In this document: one piece after another, positions 27,796-36,192 of the stretch | Numbering within the stretch: the first letter of the stretch is position 1 | Layout of the letters: each line of letters starts with the position of its first letter | Assembly: GCF_004116465.1 (NCBI RefSeq) | Contig: NZ_PDJV01000016.1 | Span: 1 to 57,683 of the forward strand | Length of the DNA: 57,683 nucleotides | Direction: 5' to 3' | Source of the DNA: Arcobacter sp. F2176 | Lineage (GTDB): Bacteria > Campylobacterota > Campylobacteria > Campylobacterales > Arcobacteraceae | Notes under the pieces: model-generated | Databases searched by the model: none | What the model saw: the letters and a program-made list of their open reading frames with translations, nothing else | What the model was told of the DNA's origin: nothing | Program-made: the position numbers and the translations under genes

Positions 27796-28479
27796 TTGAA
27801 TTTCAAACAAATAAGCATAGCTATTTATGCCACATACCTTACAAATAAATATGGATTTAAACTAAAAAAAGTAAAAAACTCTCAAGAAATATTTGATTTA
27901 CGACTTGAATATGCCCAAGAATTATTAGGAAAATTAAATATAAGCGTTGAAGTAATAAATAAAGAAAAACTGCCACTTGATGGGCAGTATTTAGTGGTCT
28001 CAAATCATAGAAGTATTATTGACCCTTTGATTATTGAACTTGCTTTAAAAAATAGCAATATCAATGGCTTTTGGGTAGCAAAAAAAGAGTTATATAACTC
28101 TTTCTTCTTTGGAACATTTACACGAAATGCTGGTACAGTCTTATTAGATAGGGACGCTTCAAATATGGCACCATTTTTTAAAGATACTAAAAAAATAGTA
28201 AAAGAGGGACACTCTATTTTTATCTTCCCCGAGGGAACTAGAAATAAAGAAAATACCCCTTTGTCCTCTTTTAAAGAAGGTTCTAGAATAATTGCTTTAA
28301 AAAATAGATTGCCTATCTTGCCTTTGTATATAAAATCAAATGCAAATGAGGTTTTAGAAGAGGCTATTAACAATAGAACAAAAGGTTTGAGAGTTCAGAT
28401 TGAAATTGGTGATATAATTGATTATAAAGATAAGACCGCTTTAGAAGAAAATTATAGAAAACAGTTTATAAAAGAGTAG
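27796..28479 (+). CDS. plsC: 1-acyl-sn-glycerol-3-phosphate acyltransferase
   Basis: A 227-residue acyltransferase starting at a TTG with AGGA upstream. The catalytic HX4D motif is NHRSIIDPL (about residue 72) and the glycerol-phosphate motif is FPEGTRNK (about residue 150). It transfers the second acyl chain to lysophosphatidic acid at the inner membrane. It ends in a hairpin shared with the convergent cyclase gene. Whether it is the main housekeeping PlsC cannot be judged here. Confidence 0.88.
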   Translation: MNFKQISIAIYATYLTNKYGFKLKKVKNSQEIFDLRLEYAQELLGKLNISVEVINKEKLPLDGQYLVVSNHRSIIDPLIIELALKNSNINGFWVAKKELYNSFFFGTFTRNAGTVLLDRDASNMAPFFKDTKKIVKEGHSIFIFPEGTRNKENTPLSSFKEGSRIIALKNRLPILPLYIKSNANEVLEEAINNRTKGLRVQIEIGDIIDYKDKTALEENYRKQFIKE

Positions 28480-28503
28480 GTTTAAAACAGTTTTAAAACC
28501 TAC
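28476..28503. terminator. Bidirectional terminator between plsC and the diguanylate cyclase
   Basis: Arms GTAGGTTTAAAAC and GTTTTAAAACCTAC pair with one bulge; T-rich or A-rich stretches flank both sides. The plsC stop codon (28477-28479) lies inside the left arm. Confidence 0.6.
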
Positions 28504-28523
28504 CTTTTAAAACAAGGACTTTT

Positions 28524-30671
28524 TTAATCTTTTACGGTAACTCTATTTCTGCCAAAGTTTTTAGCTTCATAAAGTGCATCATCTGCTCTTTTTAGAATTG
28601 ATTCAACTGTATCATTTTCTTTAGATAATGCAATACCAAAGCTAACAGTTATATTTCCTATATTTTTAAAATCATAGTTTGATATATCTAAACGAATACT
28701 TTCCATTAAATTAAATACACCATCTTCTTGTGATTCTGGACAGATTATTACAAACTCTTCTCCACCAAATCTTCCTACAAAATCTGTTGTTCTTATATGA
28801 GTTTTTAATATATTTGAAATTTCTATTAAAACTTTATCTCCTGTTTGGTGTCCAAAAGTATCATTGACTTTTTTAAAATAATCTATATCTAAAATAGTTA
28901 CAGCAAATGTATGTTTAAATCTTTCAGATCTATTTAACTCATTTTGTAATAGTTCATCTAATTTTCTTCTATTATATAAATTTGTCAATTTGTCTGTTAT
29001 TGCAAGTTTTTCTAACTCTTTATTTTTTACTTCAATATCTTTTTTTGCTTCTTGTAATAACTTATTTGTTTGTATGATTTTTCTATTCCAATAAACAACA
29101 AGAATGATAAATAATATAGCCCCAATAGAAATTTTCCAAACTAAATCATAGTCTATACCTTTTTGGTATTTTATAGGAACCCATTTACTAAAAATTTCTC
29201 TGTGCATTTCATTTGTTATTTTATTGACTGTTTTTTGTAAAATAGTTAATAATGTCTTATCTTCTTTTACAATAGCAATTGATAGTTTCAAATTTTCAGA
29301 TATCTTTCCTGCAATTTTAAGTTCTCCAAAATACTTTTGTTGAAATTCATACCCTATACTAGCCAAGGTATCTATATATCCAAATAGTTCTCCATCTTTA
29401 ACTTTGTCTAGACCTTCTTTTATATCAGTTACTTCTATTAGATTTAAAGAAGGGTACTTCTGTCGAAGTATCTTTACAAAAGCATCTCCTTTTATGATAC
29501 CAATTTTTTCATTTTCTAAGTCTAGTATTTGATTTATAAATGGCACATCAACTCTTGTTGCTACTACTAGGGGAACTTCTAAATAACTACTTGTAAAGTT
29601 TAGATTTCTTTTTCTTTCAGGAGTTTCCATTCCAAGAGCCAACATGTCACATTTCTTTTGCTTTATAAAAGTGATTGATTCATTCCAGTTATTTGTTTTA
29701 ACAAGTTCAAATTTTGCTGATAGCATTTTTTCAAATAAAGTATAATAATCTGAACTCATTCCTGTATGTTCACCTTTTTCATTAAGTCCTTCAAATGGCA
29801 TACCATCAGGATTTATACAATATTTGATAACTTTTGTATTAAGGTAAGCTTTTTGTTCTTTGTTGAGTTCAATATGTCCGCCTTTGTACTGTTTTATGGA
29901 ACCAATCCACTTAGTGACTAAATCTTCTTTTTCTTTTTTACTTAAAGAATCAAGAGCTTTTTCTAAAATAGAAGCTAAAAGTGGTTTTTCAGGTTGAACA
30001 CCAAATCTTAAATCCTCTTTTTTTGTATTTGGAAGAATTAATTCACTTGCTAGTTTCACATTAGAGTATAAATATTTTTTTATAAGATAATTAATATTTG
30101 TAAGATTTTGAATCAAGGCATCGATTTTGCCAAAGACTAAATCATTTAATAAATCAGTATAGTTGTCATAATAGACTAAGTCCATTGTCTTCATATCTTC
30201 TAATTCTTTGACATAAAAGACATCTTTTAAAACTCCTACTTTCTTCCCTTTAAGACTTTTAATTCCCTTATATTCTCCAAAGTCATCCCTTACAAATATC
30301 ATAATAGGTATTTCATAATATGCACTTGTAAAAATAGTAAAAGGTTCTCGATATTTTTTATATGAAATACTAGTAACCATATCTATATTTTTATCTTTAA
30401 AAGCAGAATATACTTTTGTCCAGTTATCTATTTTTCTTTCAAATATTAAGCCTGTTCTTTTGGAAATTATATTTAATAAATCATGTTCAAACCCAACGGG
30501 TGTATTTTTTATATAATAAGTAAATGGTGTAAAGTCTGGCATCATCCCCACTTTGATTATTGGATGTGAAGCAATAAAGGTTTTTTCATCTTTTGTTAAT
30601 TTAATAGGTTCTGCTATTACATTTATTGATAAATAAAATAAAATAAATAATGGTATAAACAATATTCTCAT
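28524..30671 (-). CDS. Diguanylate cyclase with two periplasmic SBP_bac_3 sensor domains
   Basis: A 715-residue protein: signal peptide (about 1-20), two tandem amino-acid-binding-type periplasmic domains (about 25-250 and 270-485), a membrane segment (about 498-518), a short coiled coil and a C-terminal GGDEF domain (about 550-712). The active-site motif GGEEF is intact, so it should make cyclic di-GMP in response to a periplasmic ligand. Its second SBP3 domain and membrane junction closely resemble those of the histidine kinase at 37413-39926 (shared KWV-IKY-IDY pattern before the membrane segment), suggesting a common sensor origin. Confidence 0.9.
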   Translation of the reverse strand: MRILFIPLFILFYLSINVIAEPIKLTKDEKTFIASHPIIKVGMMPDFTPFTYYIKNTPVGFEHDLLNIISKRTGLIFERKIDNWTKVYSAFKDKNIDMVTSISYKKYREPFTIFTSAYYEIPIMIFVRDDFGEYKGIKSLKGKKVGVLKDVFYVKELEDMKTMDLVYYDNYTDLLNDLVFGKIDALIQNLTNINYLIKKYLYSNVKLASELILPNTKKEDLRFGVQPEKPLLASILEKALDSLSKKEKEDLVTKWIGSIKQYKGGHIELNKEQKAYLNTKVIKYCINPDGMPFEGLNEKGEHTGMSSDYYTLFEKMLSAKFELVKTNNWNESITFIKQKKCDMLALGMETPERKRNLNFTSSYLEVPLVVATRVDVPFINQILDLENEKIGIIKGDAFVKILRQKYPSLNLIEVTDIKEGLDKVKDGELFGYIDTLASIGYEFQQKYFGELKIAGKISENLKLSIAIVKEDKTLLTILQKTVNKITNEMHREIFSKWVPIKYQKGIDYDLVWKISIGAILFIILVVYWNRKIIQTNKLLQEAKKDIEVKNKELEKLAITDKLTNLYNRRKLDELLQNELNRSERFKHTFAVTILDIDYFKKVNDTFGHQTGDKVLIEISNILKTHIRTTDFVGRFGGEEFVIICPESQEDGVFNLMESIRLDISNYDFKNIGNITVSFGIALSKENDTVESILKRADDALYEAKNFGRNRVTVKD

Positions 30672-30818
30672 TTTAATTCCTTATAAAGAAACCATTATAA
30701 CAAGTAAAAGTTTCGAATTACTTTTATATAAATTTCTTTTTAAATATTAAGTTCTTATTTTATAGAAAAAAAAGTATAACCTATTATAATAAGAAATATA
30801 TTTTATAGAGGATTTTTT
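30672..30818. promoter_or_regulatory. Divergent intergenic region upstream of the cyclase and the 127-aa protein
   Basis: 147 nt, very A/T-rich, with TATAATAAG at 30782-30790 as a likely -10 for the rightward gene and an AGAGGA ribosome site just before its ATG. No operator-like repeat was found. Confidence 0.4.
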
Positions 30819-31202
30819 ATGGATAAAACAAAAATAGTGCAAAAACCACAAACCGAATTTGAAAGTAAATTATCACAAGATGAATACAATATAAATGTTG
30901 CTTTTTATGTGCACTTAAAAGAGTACAATAATTCAGTAAGAGATGAATTAGAAAAAAGATTAGGGGAAGTGTTTTTATTTTCAAAAGGTGTTGAGTGGAA
31001 ATTTGATAGTTTTGGAATAGAAAAAACAGGTTCTAGGGGTAAGCAAATATTGGGTTATTTTATTTTTAGAACGGCAAATATTAGTGATCTTCAAAAATTA
31101 TTTACAAAAGAGTTTGCAGATTATAAAAATGCTCTTAAAATAACTTGTTCAGTAGCTGAATATAAAAAGATTGATGAAAAATTTTTTGAAGTAGAGTTGT
31201 AA
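30819..31202 (+). CDS. Conserved-looking hypothetical protein
   Basis: A 127-residue soluble protein with mixed alpha/beta pattern, no signal peptide, no membrane segment and one cysteine. A good promoter and ribosome site (GAGGATTTTTT then ATG) support expression. I do not recognise the family. It is monocistronic and ends in a perfect palindrome shared with the convergent phosphatase gene. Confidence 0.6.
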   Translation: MDKTKIVQKPQTEFESKLSQDEYNINVAFYVHLKEYNNSVRDELEKRLGEVFLFSKGVEWKFDSFGIEKTGSRGKQILGYFIFRTANISDLQKLFTKEFADYKNALKITCSVAEYKKIDEKFFEVEL

Positions 31203-31223
31203 AATAGCAAAGCTATTTTACAA
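31197..31223. terminator. Perfect 12-bp palindrome at a convergent junction
   Basis: TTGTAAAATAGC-AAA-GCTATTTTACAA. The stop codons of both convergent genes (31200-31202 and 31218-31220) lie inside the stem. Likely a bidirectional terminator although no long T-run follows. Confidence 0.6.
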
Positions 31224-31868
31224 TGATGTTACATAATCAACTATATCCATAGGCTTATATGCAATAAAATCAGCTCCTGCTTCTTTTAATTCTTCAATGG
31301 GTCTAAATCCCCAAGCTACGCCAATACTTAACATATTCGCATTTTTAGCTGTTTTTATATCAGTTGAAGTGTCACCAATAAATACGATTTGATTACAAGG
31401 AGTGTTTAGTTTTGTAGCAATTTGTATAGCCATGGTTGGATCTGGTTTTTTAGGAACATCACTTTTTTGTCCATGAATTTCTTGAAAATTAAAATTATTA
31501 AATAAGTTTTCCATATATTTTAGAGTAAATAGGTGTGGTTTATTTGATAATATTGCTTTTTTGATTTTTAACTTTTCTAATTTTTCTAACATCTCATAAA
31601 TACCTTCATATGCAAAAGTATTATTGTGAGTATTTTGTTCATAAATTTCAATAAAACTTTTTAATACTAATTGAACATCTTCTTGTGTTGTATCTTGTGG
31701 TAAAGCATTTTTCACTAAAACTAAAGCACCATCTCCCACAAAATAGTTATATTTGTCAATTTCATGTGTTTCATAGCCATGTTTTTCCAATACTTTATTC
31801 ATGCTAAGAGCAATGTCTAAAAGAGAGTTTATTAATGTTCCATCCAAATCAAAAATAAGAGATTTCAT
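31218..31868 (-). CDS. gph: HAD-superfamily phosphatase, phosphoglycolate-phosphatase-like
   Basis: A 216-residue HAD hydrolase with motif I DLDGTLINS (residues 6-14), motif II ILSNK near residue 107, the lysine region KPDPTMA near 142 and motif III IGDTSTDIKTAKNA. A helical cap domain of the Gph/phosphatase subgroup lies between motifs I and II. Removal of phosphate from 2-phosphoglycolate is the family's typical role, but substrate range is broad. Confidence 0.75.
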   Translation of the reverse strand: MKSLIFDLDGTLINSLLDIALSMNKVLEKHGYETHEIDKYNYFVGDGALVLVKNALPQDTTQEDVQLVLKSFIEIYEQNTHNNTFAYEGIYEMLEKLEKLKIKKAILSNKPHLFTLKYMENLFNNFNFQEIHGQKSDVPKKPDPTMAIQIATKLNTPCNQIVFIGDTSTDIKTAKNANMLSIGVAWGFRPIEELKEAGADFIAYKPMDIVDYVTSL

Positions 31869-32163
31869 ATATTATTTTCCTAATCTTTTTTAATGATTTT
31901 ACATTAAAAAACTAAATAAAAAATAAGGATAAAATATTAAAATATAAAGGTTTAAAACCTTAATTTATGCAGAGATTTAAATTTAATTATTTATTTTAAT
32001 GTAACTATAATATTGGTTTTTTGAAAAAGTGTGTAATAATAGAACTAAAACAAATTTTTTTTTATTCAACATAGGGAAAACTTGATTTTAAGACATTTCA
32101 AACGTAAGTTGTGAGAAACTTATCAAAATAAAATTTTTAATAAACAAAACAAAGGGAAAAAAA
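31869..32163. promoter_or_regulatory. Upstream region of the ThDP enzyme/ALDH operon
   Basis: 295 nt without a gene. It holds a perfect 15-bp palindrome AAGGTTT-A-AAACCTT (31947-31961), a candidate operator, a TAATAAT at 32034-32040 that could serve as a -10, and an AAAGGG ribosome site just before the ATG at 32164. The TACT-N7-TACT repeat found at other promoters of this region is absent here. Confidence 0.4.
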
Positions 32164-33828
32164 ATGAAGGCATCTGATTTATTTGTAAAAGCCTTAGAAA
32201 ATGAAGGCGTTGAGTACATATTTGGAATACCTGGTGAAGAAAACTTAGATTTTTTAGAATCATTAAGAAAATCTAAAATTAAATTGATTTTAACAAGGCA
32301 TGAACAAGGGGCAGGTTTCATGGCTGCAACTTATGGAAGACTAACAGGAAAAGTTGGAGTTTGTATCTCTACTCTTGGGCCTGGAGCTACTAACTTTGCA
32401 ACAGCTGCTGCTTATGCACAACTTGGTGGAATGCCAATGATGATGATTACTGGACAAAAACCAATTAAAAAATCTAAACAGGGAAGATTTCAAATTATTG
32501 ATGTTGTTGGTATGATGAGACCAATGACTAAATATGCTAAACAAGTTGTAAATGGAAATAACATTCCATCAATGGTAAGAGAAGCATTTAAAGTAGCAAC
32601 AGCAGAAAGACCAGGTGCAGTTCATATTGAATTACCTGAAGATATTGCAGAAGAAGAAGCTGGGGATCATGTTTATCCAGTAAGAAATGTAAGATATCCA
32701 TTTGCTGAGAAAGCTACAATCTTACAAGCAGTTAGAATGATTGAAGAATCAAAAAAACCATTAATTCTAATTGGGGCAGGAGCTAATAGAAATAGAATTG
32801 GTGATGCTTTAACTGATTTTGTTAATGACACAGGAATTCCATTCTTTACTACTCAAATGGGTAAAGGTGTGATTGATGATAATCATAAGTTATGTTTAGG
32901 AACAGCTGCTCTTTCTGCTGATGATTTTATTCATGCTGCTATTTCAACAGCCGATTTAATTATCAATGTTGGTCATGATGTTATTGAAAAACCACCATTT
33001 TTCATGGAAGAAGGTCCTGATGCTTGTAAAGTTATTCACTTGAACTTCTCTCCATCAGAAGTTGATGATACTTATTTCCCACACTTAGATGTTGTTGGTG
33101 ATATCGCAGGAAGTATTACAGATTTAAATAGAGCATTATCTCCTCAAGCTCATTGGGATTTTGAATTTTATAAAACAGTTATTAGAACTATTAACAAAAG
33201 ATTGACTAAATATTTTGGTGATATGAGATTCCCTATTTTACCTCAAAGAGCTGTAAAAACTATTAGAGATATTTTAGCACCTGAAGATATTTTAACACTA
33301 GATAATGGTGTATATAAAATCTGGTTTGCTAGAAACTATAAAGCAGCTAGACCAAATACTGTATTACTAGATAATGCACTAGCTACTATGGGTGCTGGTC
33401 TTCCATCAGCAATGACAGCTAAAATGGTTTATCCTGATAGAAAAGTTGTAGCAGTTTGTGGTGATGGTGGGTTTATGATGAATTCACAAGAACTAGAAAC
33501 AGCAGTAAGACTTGGTCTTGATATTACTGTAGTAATTCTAAATGATAATGCATTTGGAATGATTAAATGGAAACAAACTGGTATGGGATTTGATACATTT
33601 GGACTTGACTATAATAATCCAGATTTTGTTAAATATGCAGAAAGTTATGGTGCAATTGGACACAGACCTGCATCTTGTGAAGAGTTTACAGAAACATTAG
33701 AAAAATGTGTAAATTCTAAAGGTGTACATTTAATAGATTTAGCTGTTGATTATTCATTAAATCACGCTATCTTAAATGACCTTGTGAAAAATGCTGAAAC
33801 ATTATTAGAAGGAGAAGAAAATGAGTAA
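32164..33828 (+). CDS. Acetolactate-synthase-like ThDP-dependent enzyme (possible 2-oxoacid decarboxylase)
   Basis: A 554-residue ThDP enzyme with the three classic domains: the PYR domain with catalytic Glu47 in RHEQGAG, a central domain, and the PP domain with the GDGGF...NDN cofactor motif (about 437-466). It resembles catabolic acetolactate synthases but stands without a regulatory subunit gene. Its stop overlaps the start of the aldehyde dehydrogenase by 8 nt (ATGAGTAA). A decarboxylase making an aldehyde for that dehydrogenase is therefore attractive; the cyanobacterial 2-oxoglutarate decarboxylase, long annotated as acetolactate synthase and paired with succinic semialdehyde dehydrogenase, is the closest known precedent. 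Substrate is inference. The sulfoacetaldehyde acetyltransferase (Xsc) pattern does not fit. Confidence 0.8.
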   Translation: MKASDLFVKALENEGVEYIFGIPGEENLDFLESLRKSKIKLILTRHEQGAGFMAATYGRLTGKVGVCISTLGPGATNFATAAAYAQLGGMPMMMITGQKPIKKSKQGRFQIIDVVGMMRPMTKYAKQVVNGNNIPSMVREAFKVATAERPGAVHIELPEDIAEEEAGDHVYPVRNVRYPFAEKATILQAVRMIEESKKPLILIGAGANRNRIGDALTDFVNDTGIPFFTTQMGKGVIDDNHKLCLGTAALSADDFIHAAISTADLIINVGHDVIEKPPFFMEEGPDACKVIHLNFSPSEVDDTYFPHLDVVGDIAGSITDLNRALSPQAHWDFEFYKTVIRTINKRLTKYFGDMRFPILPQRAVKTIRDILAPEDILTLDNGVYKIWFARNYKAARPNTVLLDNALATMGAGLPSAMTAKMVYPDRKVVAVCGDGGFMMNSQELETAVRLGLDITVVILNDNAFGMIKWKQTGMGFDTFGLDYNNPDFVKYAESYGAIGHRPASCEEFTETLEKCVNSKGVHLIDLAVDYSLNHAILNDLVKNAETLLEGEENE

Positions 33829-35215
33829 AACAATAGAAGTAACATCACCGTATGATGGGAAAGTAGTAGGGAATGTTCCGTTTAATAGTGAAGAAGAAGT
33901 ACAAGCAGCGATAGATTTAGCAAGTGATACTTTTTTAGATCATAAGAATGCCTTACCAAAATATAAAAGAATAGAGATTTTAGAGAAAGTAGCAGAAATA
34001 ATGTCTTCTCAAATAGAAGAATTAACAATACTTTGTGCAAGTGAAGGTGGGAAGCCTTATGTAGATTCTAAAGTTGAAATAAATAGAGCAATCAACGGTA
34101 TAAAACTATCTATTGAAGCCCTAGGAGCACTAGAAGGAAAAGAAGTGGCAATGGGTCATACAGCTTCAAGTGCAAATAGAATGGCTTACACATTTAGAGA
34201 ACCAATAGGAGTGGTAGCAGCAATATCAGCATTTAATCACCCATTTAACCTAGCAGTTCACCAAGTAATTCCAGCAATCGCAGTAGGATGCCCAGTAGTA
34301 ATCAAACCAGCAACTCAAACTCCAATGAGTGCAATAAGATTAGTAGAAATTCTAGAAGAAGCAGGACTTCCAAAAGGATGGGCACAAGCAGTAGTTTGTG
34401 ATAGACATGGAGGAGAACTGCTTGCAACTTCTCCTAAAGTAGATTTCCTAACATTTATAGGTTCTGGTGCAGTTGGTTGGTACTTAAAATCTAAAGTGGC
34501 AAATGGAACAAGAGTAGCACTAGAACATGGTGGTGTTGCACCTGTAATAGTAGAACCAGATGCAGATATCGATGCAATGATTCCAGACTTAGGTAAAGGT
34601 GGATTCTACCACGCAGGTCAAGTTTGTGTTTCTGTGCAAAGAGTATATGTACATGAATCAATTTGTGATGAAGTGTCTTCTAAACTTTCTGATTATGCAT
34701 CTAAATTAGTAGTAGGTGACCAATTAGACCCTAAAACAGAAGTAGGACCACTAATTAACCATAATGAAGTAAATAGAGTAGAAGAATGGGTAAATGATGC
34801 AGTAGCAAAAGGTGGGAAAATATTAACTGGTGGTAAAAGAATTTCAGATTCTTGCTTTGAACCAACAGTAATATTAAACCCAAGTGATGATGCAATTATT
34901 TCTCAAAAAGAGATATTCGGACCAGTAGTAGTAATTTATTCTTACTCAGATATAGAAGAAGCATTCGATAGAGCGAACTCTTTAGATGTGTCTTTCCAAG
35001 CAGCAGTGTTTACAAAAAATATAGATACAGCATTAAAAGCAGTGAAAAGAATAAATGGAACAGCAATAATGGTAAATGACCATACAGCATTTAGAGTAGA
35101 TTGGATGCCGTTTGGAGGAGCGAAAGCTTCAGGATTAGGATTAGGTGGAATACACTATAGTATGGAAGAGATGACAAACCAAAAAATGATGGTAATCAAA
35201 TCACCAGTATTATAA
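33821..35215 (+). CDS. NAD(P)-dependent aldehyde dehydrogenase, copy 1 (succinic-semialdehyde-type candidate)
   Basis: A 464-residue ALDH. Catalytic residues are in place: Asn139 (AFNHPFN), Glu235 (RVALEHGG), Cys269 (HAGQVCVSVQR) and the cofactor motif GSGAVGWYL near 215. It oxidises an aldehyde to the acid. Start is coupled to the ThDP gene (8-nt overlap), so copy 1 probably represents the native location of this reading context. The protein is identical to the second copy at 44889-46283. Codons favour A-ending forms (GTA, ATA, CTA) more than in the ThDP and aminotransferase genes, which may reflect a separate origin. Substrate candidates: succinic semialdehyde, sulfoacetaldehyde or malonate semialdehyde. 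Confidence 0.88.
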   Translation: MSKTIEVTSPYDGKVVGNVPFNSEEEVQAAIDLASDTFLDHKNALPKYKRIEILEKVAEIMSSQIEELTILCASEGGKPYVDSKVEINRAINGIKLSIEALGALEGKEVAMGHTASSANRMAYTFREPIGVVAAISAFNHPFNLAVHQVIPAIAVGCPVVIKPATQTPMSAIRLVEILEEAGLPKGWAQAVVCDRHGGELLATSPKVDFLTFIGSGAVGWYLKSKVANGTRVALEHGGVAPVIVEPDADIDAMIPDLGKGGFYHAGQVCVSVQRVYVHESICDEVSSKLSDYASKLVVGDQLDPKTEVGPLINHNEVNRVEEWVNDAVAKGGKILTGGKRISDSCFEPTVILNPSDDAIISQKEIFGPVVVIYSYSDIEEAFDRANSLDVSFQAAVFTKNIDTALKAVKRINGTAIMVNDHTAFRVDWMPFGGAKASGLGLGGIHYSMEEMTNQKMMVIKSPVL

Positions 35216-35235
35216 GAAGAGATTTAATCTAAATT

Positions 35236-35270
35236 AAAAGGGGGAAGCTTTATTGTTTCCCCCTTTTTTT
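35236..35270. terminator. Strong bidirectional terminator after ALDH copy 1
   Basis: Stem GGGGGAA (35240-35246) / TTCCCCC (35257-35263) is extended by AAAA/TTTT, with a T-run on the plus strand and an A-run on the other side that becomes a T-run for the convergent regulator gene ending at 35291. Confidence 0.85.
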
Positions 35271-35290
35271 ATGGATTTAAATATCACTTA

Positions 35291-36022
35291 TCAATAATCA
35301 GCTTTATATCCCATCCCATAAATATTTTTTACATGTAATTGGGGTACTTTTTTTCGTAAACGAGAAATGATATTTTTAAGATTTCTAATATCTGCATTAA
35401 CATCAAACTCTTCAAACCAAATAATATCAATCAGTTCATCTACTGTACATATTCTCCCATTATTACTTAGTATTGTATCTACAAAGATAATCTCTTTTTT
35501 TGTTAGTTTTATTTCTGCATTATTTTGCATTAGTCTTTTATTTTCTATATCCCAAACTAAAGACTCATCAATTCTTAATACATTTTTATTATCATTTAAT
35601 TTCAAATGGTAAATCTGATTAGATAGTTTAAAAATATCATCCAAAAAAGTAGAATAATTTATTGGTTTAGTGAAAAACTGATGTATTCCTAGATTGACTA
35701 AAGGCAAAAGATATTTGAATTCATTTCTTGCAGATAAGATTACAATAGTTTGATCATCTTTTATTTTATATATTGCCTCAACTAATTGGGTACCATCAAA
35801 ATTTGGCATTTTTATATCTGAAATTATCAAATCATAAAATTTATTTGTTTGTGCATAAAATTCTTTATACTTGTTTAAGGCATCTAATCCATCAACTGCT
35901 ATTGTAACTTTTGGAAAAATATCTTGGAGTAATTCAAAAAATTCTTTTCTAAAGTCAATGTCATCTTCAACAAAAAGTACATTAAAATCTTTAGTATATT
36001 TTTTCAACAATCCATAATCCAT
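35291..36022 (-). CDS. OmpR-family response regulator
   Basis: A 243-residue regulator: receiver domain with acidic pair ED at 19-20 and phospho-acceptor Asp69 (LIISDIKMP), lysine in FTKPI, and a C-terminal winged helix with the OmpR-family recognition region (IRNLKNIISRLRKK, then YGMGYKADY). It is divergent from the two histidine kinase genes. Nearby promoters carry 11-bp-period direct repeats (TACT-N7-TACT), the form of site used by OmpR/PhoB regulators, so it is the likely output protein of the local signalling system. Confidence 0.88.
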   Translation of the reverse strand: MDYGLLKKYTKDFNVLFVEDDIDFRKEFFELLQDIFPKVTIAVDGLDALNKYKEFYAQTNKFYDLIISDIKMPNFDGTQLVEAIYKIKDDQTIVILSARNEFKYLLPLVNLGIHQFFTKPINYSTFLDDIFKLSNQIYHLKLNDNKNVLRIDESLVWDIENKRLMQNNAEIKLTKKEIIFVDTILSNNGRICTVDELIDIIWFEEFDVNADIRNLKNIISRLRKKVPQLHVKNIYGMGYKADY

Positions 36023-36192
36023 TAGAATCCTTTTAAAAAGTTATAGTAGCATTTTGTTTCTTATATTTGTGTATAAAAAAGCTTTCCAAGATAGAGTACT
36101 AATATATAAATTATGATAATATTTAAATAGTAATTGAATACTATTTGAATACTATTTATTGCTAAACTATTTAAAAATTTAAAAGAGATTCA
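36023..36192. promoter_or_regulatory. Divergent promoter region with tandem GAATACTATTT repeats
   Basis: Two perfect adjacent 11-bp direct repeats, GAATACTATTT, at 36136-36146 and 36147-36157, place TACT at 36139 and 36150. They are followed after 6 nt by TGC-TAAACT (36161-36168... by eye), an extended -10-like element, and the ATG at 36193. The geometry, direct repeats replacing the -35, is that of a site for an OmpR/PhoB-type activator. Because the region also precedes the regulator gene itself, autoregulation is possible. Confidence 0.6.

Larger units (their letters stand above)
33818..35283 (+). repeat. Direct repeat, copy 1 (aldehyde dehydrogenase plus terminator)
   Basis: This 1,466-bp stretch recurs at 44886-46351 in the same orientation, offset by 11,068 bp. 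By eye I find only two differences: A at 33847 versus G at 44915 (synonymous, ninth codon) and C at 35262 versus T at 46330 (in the terminator). The identity starts three bases before the ATG and ends 68 nt after the stop codon. Confidence 0.95.

Noticed and set aside
32164-33828. Sulfoacetaldehyde acetyltransferase (Xsc) as identity of the ThDP enzyme, which would have made a full taurine dissimilation pathway
   Set aside because: The N-terminal region follows the acetolactate-synthase pattern (GIPGEENLD, RHEQGAGFMA) and not that of Xsc, and no phosphotransacetylase gene is nearby.
36136-36157. CRISPR-like or VNTR repeat
   Set aside because: Only two 11-bp units, placed just upstream of a -10-like element and repeated in form at two other promoters; a regulator site explains it better.
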